NCBI GenBank assembly: GCA_027620595.1
Contig: JAQCDI010000147.1
Span: 1 to 6,706, forward strand
Length of the DNA: 6,706 nucleotides
Direction: 5' to 3'
From: Bacteroidota bacterium
GTDB lineage: Bacteria; Bacteroidota; Rhodothermia; Rhodothermales; UBA10348
The position numbers and the translations under genes are program-made. Each line of letters opens with the position of its first letter. Position 1 is the stretch's first letter. The notes below the pieces were generated by a model, which was given only the letters and a program-made list of their open reading frames with translations, made no database searches and had not been told where the DNA came from. This document shows positions 6,670 to 6,706 of the stretch, piece after piece.

Positions 6670-6706
6670 GGCTTCCGCCCTCACGGACGAACTTCCTGAA
6701 AACCCG

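Noticed and set aside
6307..6684. 125-residue minus-strand open frame starting with an AIAQLVERL...SGSNPL-like peptide
   Set aside because: That peptide is the well-known false translation of a tRNA gene. It runs through the tRNA-Ala and terminator and then antisense to the receptor.

Overview
The window is a GC-rich stretch of ordinary bacterial chromosome. It carries a two-component regulatory pair, an aldehyde dehydrogenase, a TonB-dependent outer-membrane receptor split by a frameshift, and a tRNA gene. The host is Gram-negative, because it has an outer-membrane receptor. The receptor's N-terminal carboxypeptidase-regulatory-like domain, the weak or absent Shine-Dalgarno sequences before most starts, and a tRNA gene without encoded CCA fit the Bacteroidota/Rhodothermota side of the tree, perhaps a Rhodothermales-like organism with high GC. 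This placement is inference, since no phylogenetic marker is present.

Layout. Bases 1-92 hold no gene I can support. At 93-1985 (+) is a soluble hybrid-PAS sensor kinase of the HisKA_3 (NarL-partner) class. After an 85-base gap comes its probable partner, a NarL/FixJ response regulator at 2071-2709 (+). The two very likely form one operon. Facing them, with only 28 bases between stop codons, is a GabD-type succinate-semialdehyde dehydrogenase at 4192-2738 (-). Diverging from it, with start codons overlapping inside a single CATG, is a TonB-dependent receptor gene running from 4191 to 6529 (+). Its reading frame is broken between 5720 and 5781 by the loss of one base (or an equivalent change). 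The downstream part is still intact and receptor-like. The last part of the window holds an intrinsic terminator and a tRNA-Ala(CGC) gene, both on the minus strand. No stretch over 300 bases lacks a gene.

How the genes relate. The kinase would sense a cytoplasmic signal through its PAS domains and phosphorylate the regulator, which binds DNA through its LuxR-type domain. The targets are not visible. The dehydrogenase and receptor share a very tight divergent start region, but a common function is unproven. There is no GABA transaminase or transporter in the window.

I do not see a clear new system. The points most worth checking are the receptor frameshift, a perfect 15-bp inverted repeat inside the receptor's coding sequence, the overlapping divergent start codons, and a kinase H-box in which glycine replaces the usual phosphatase glutamine.
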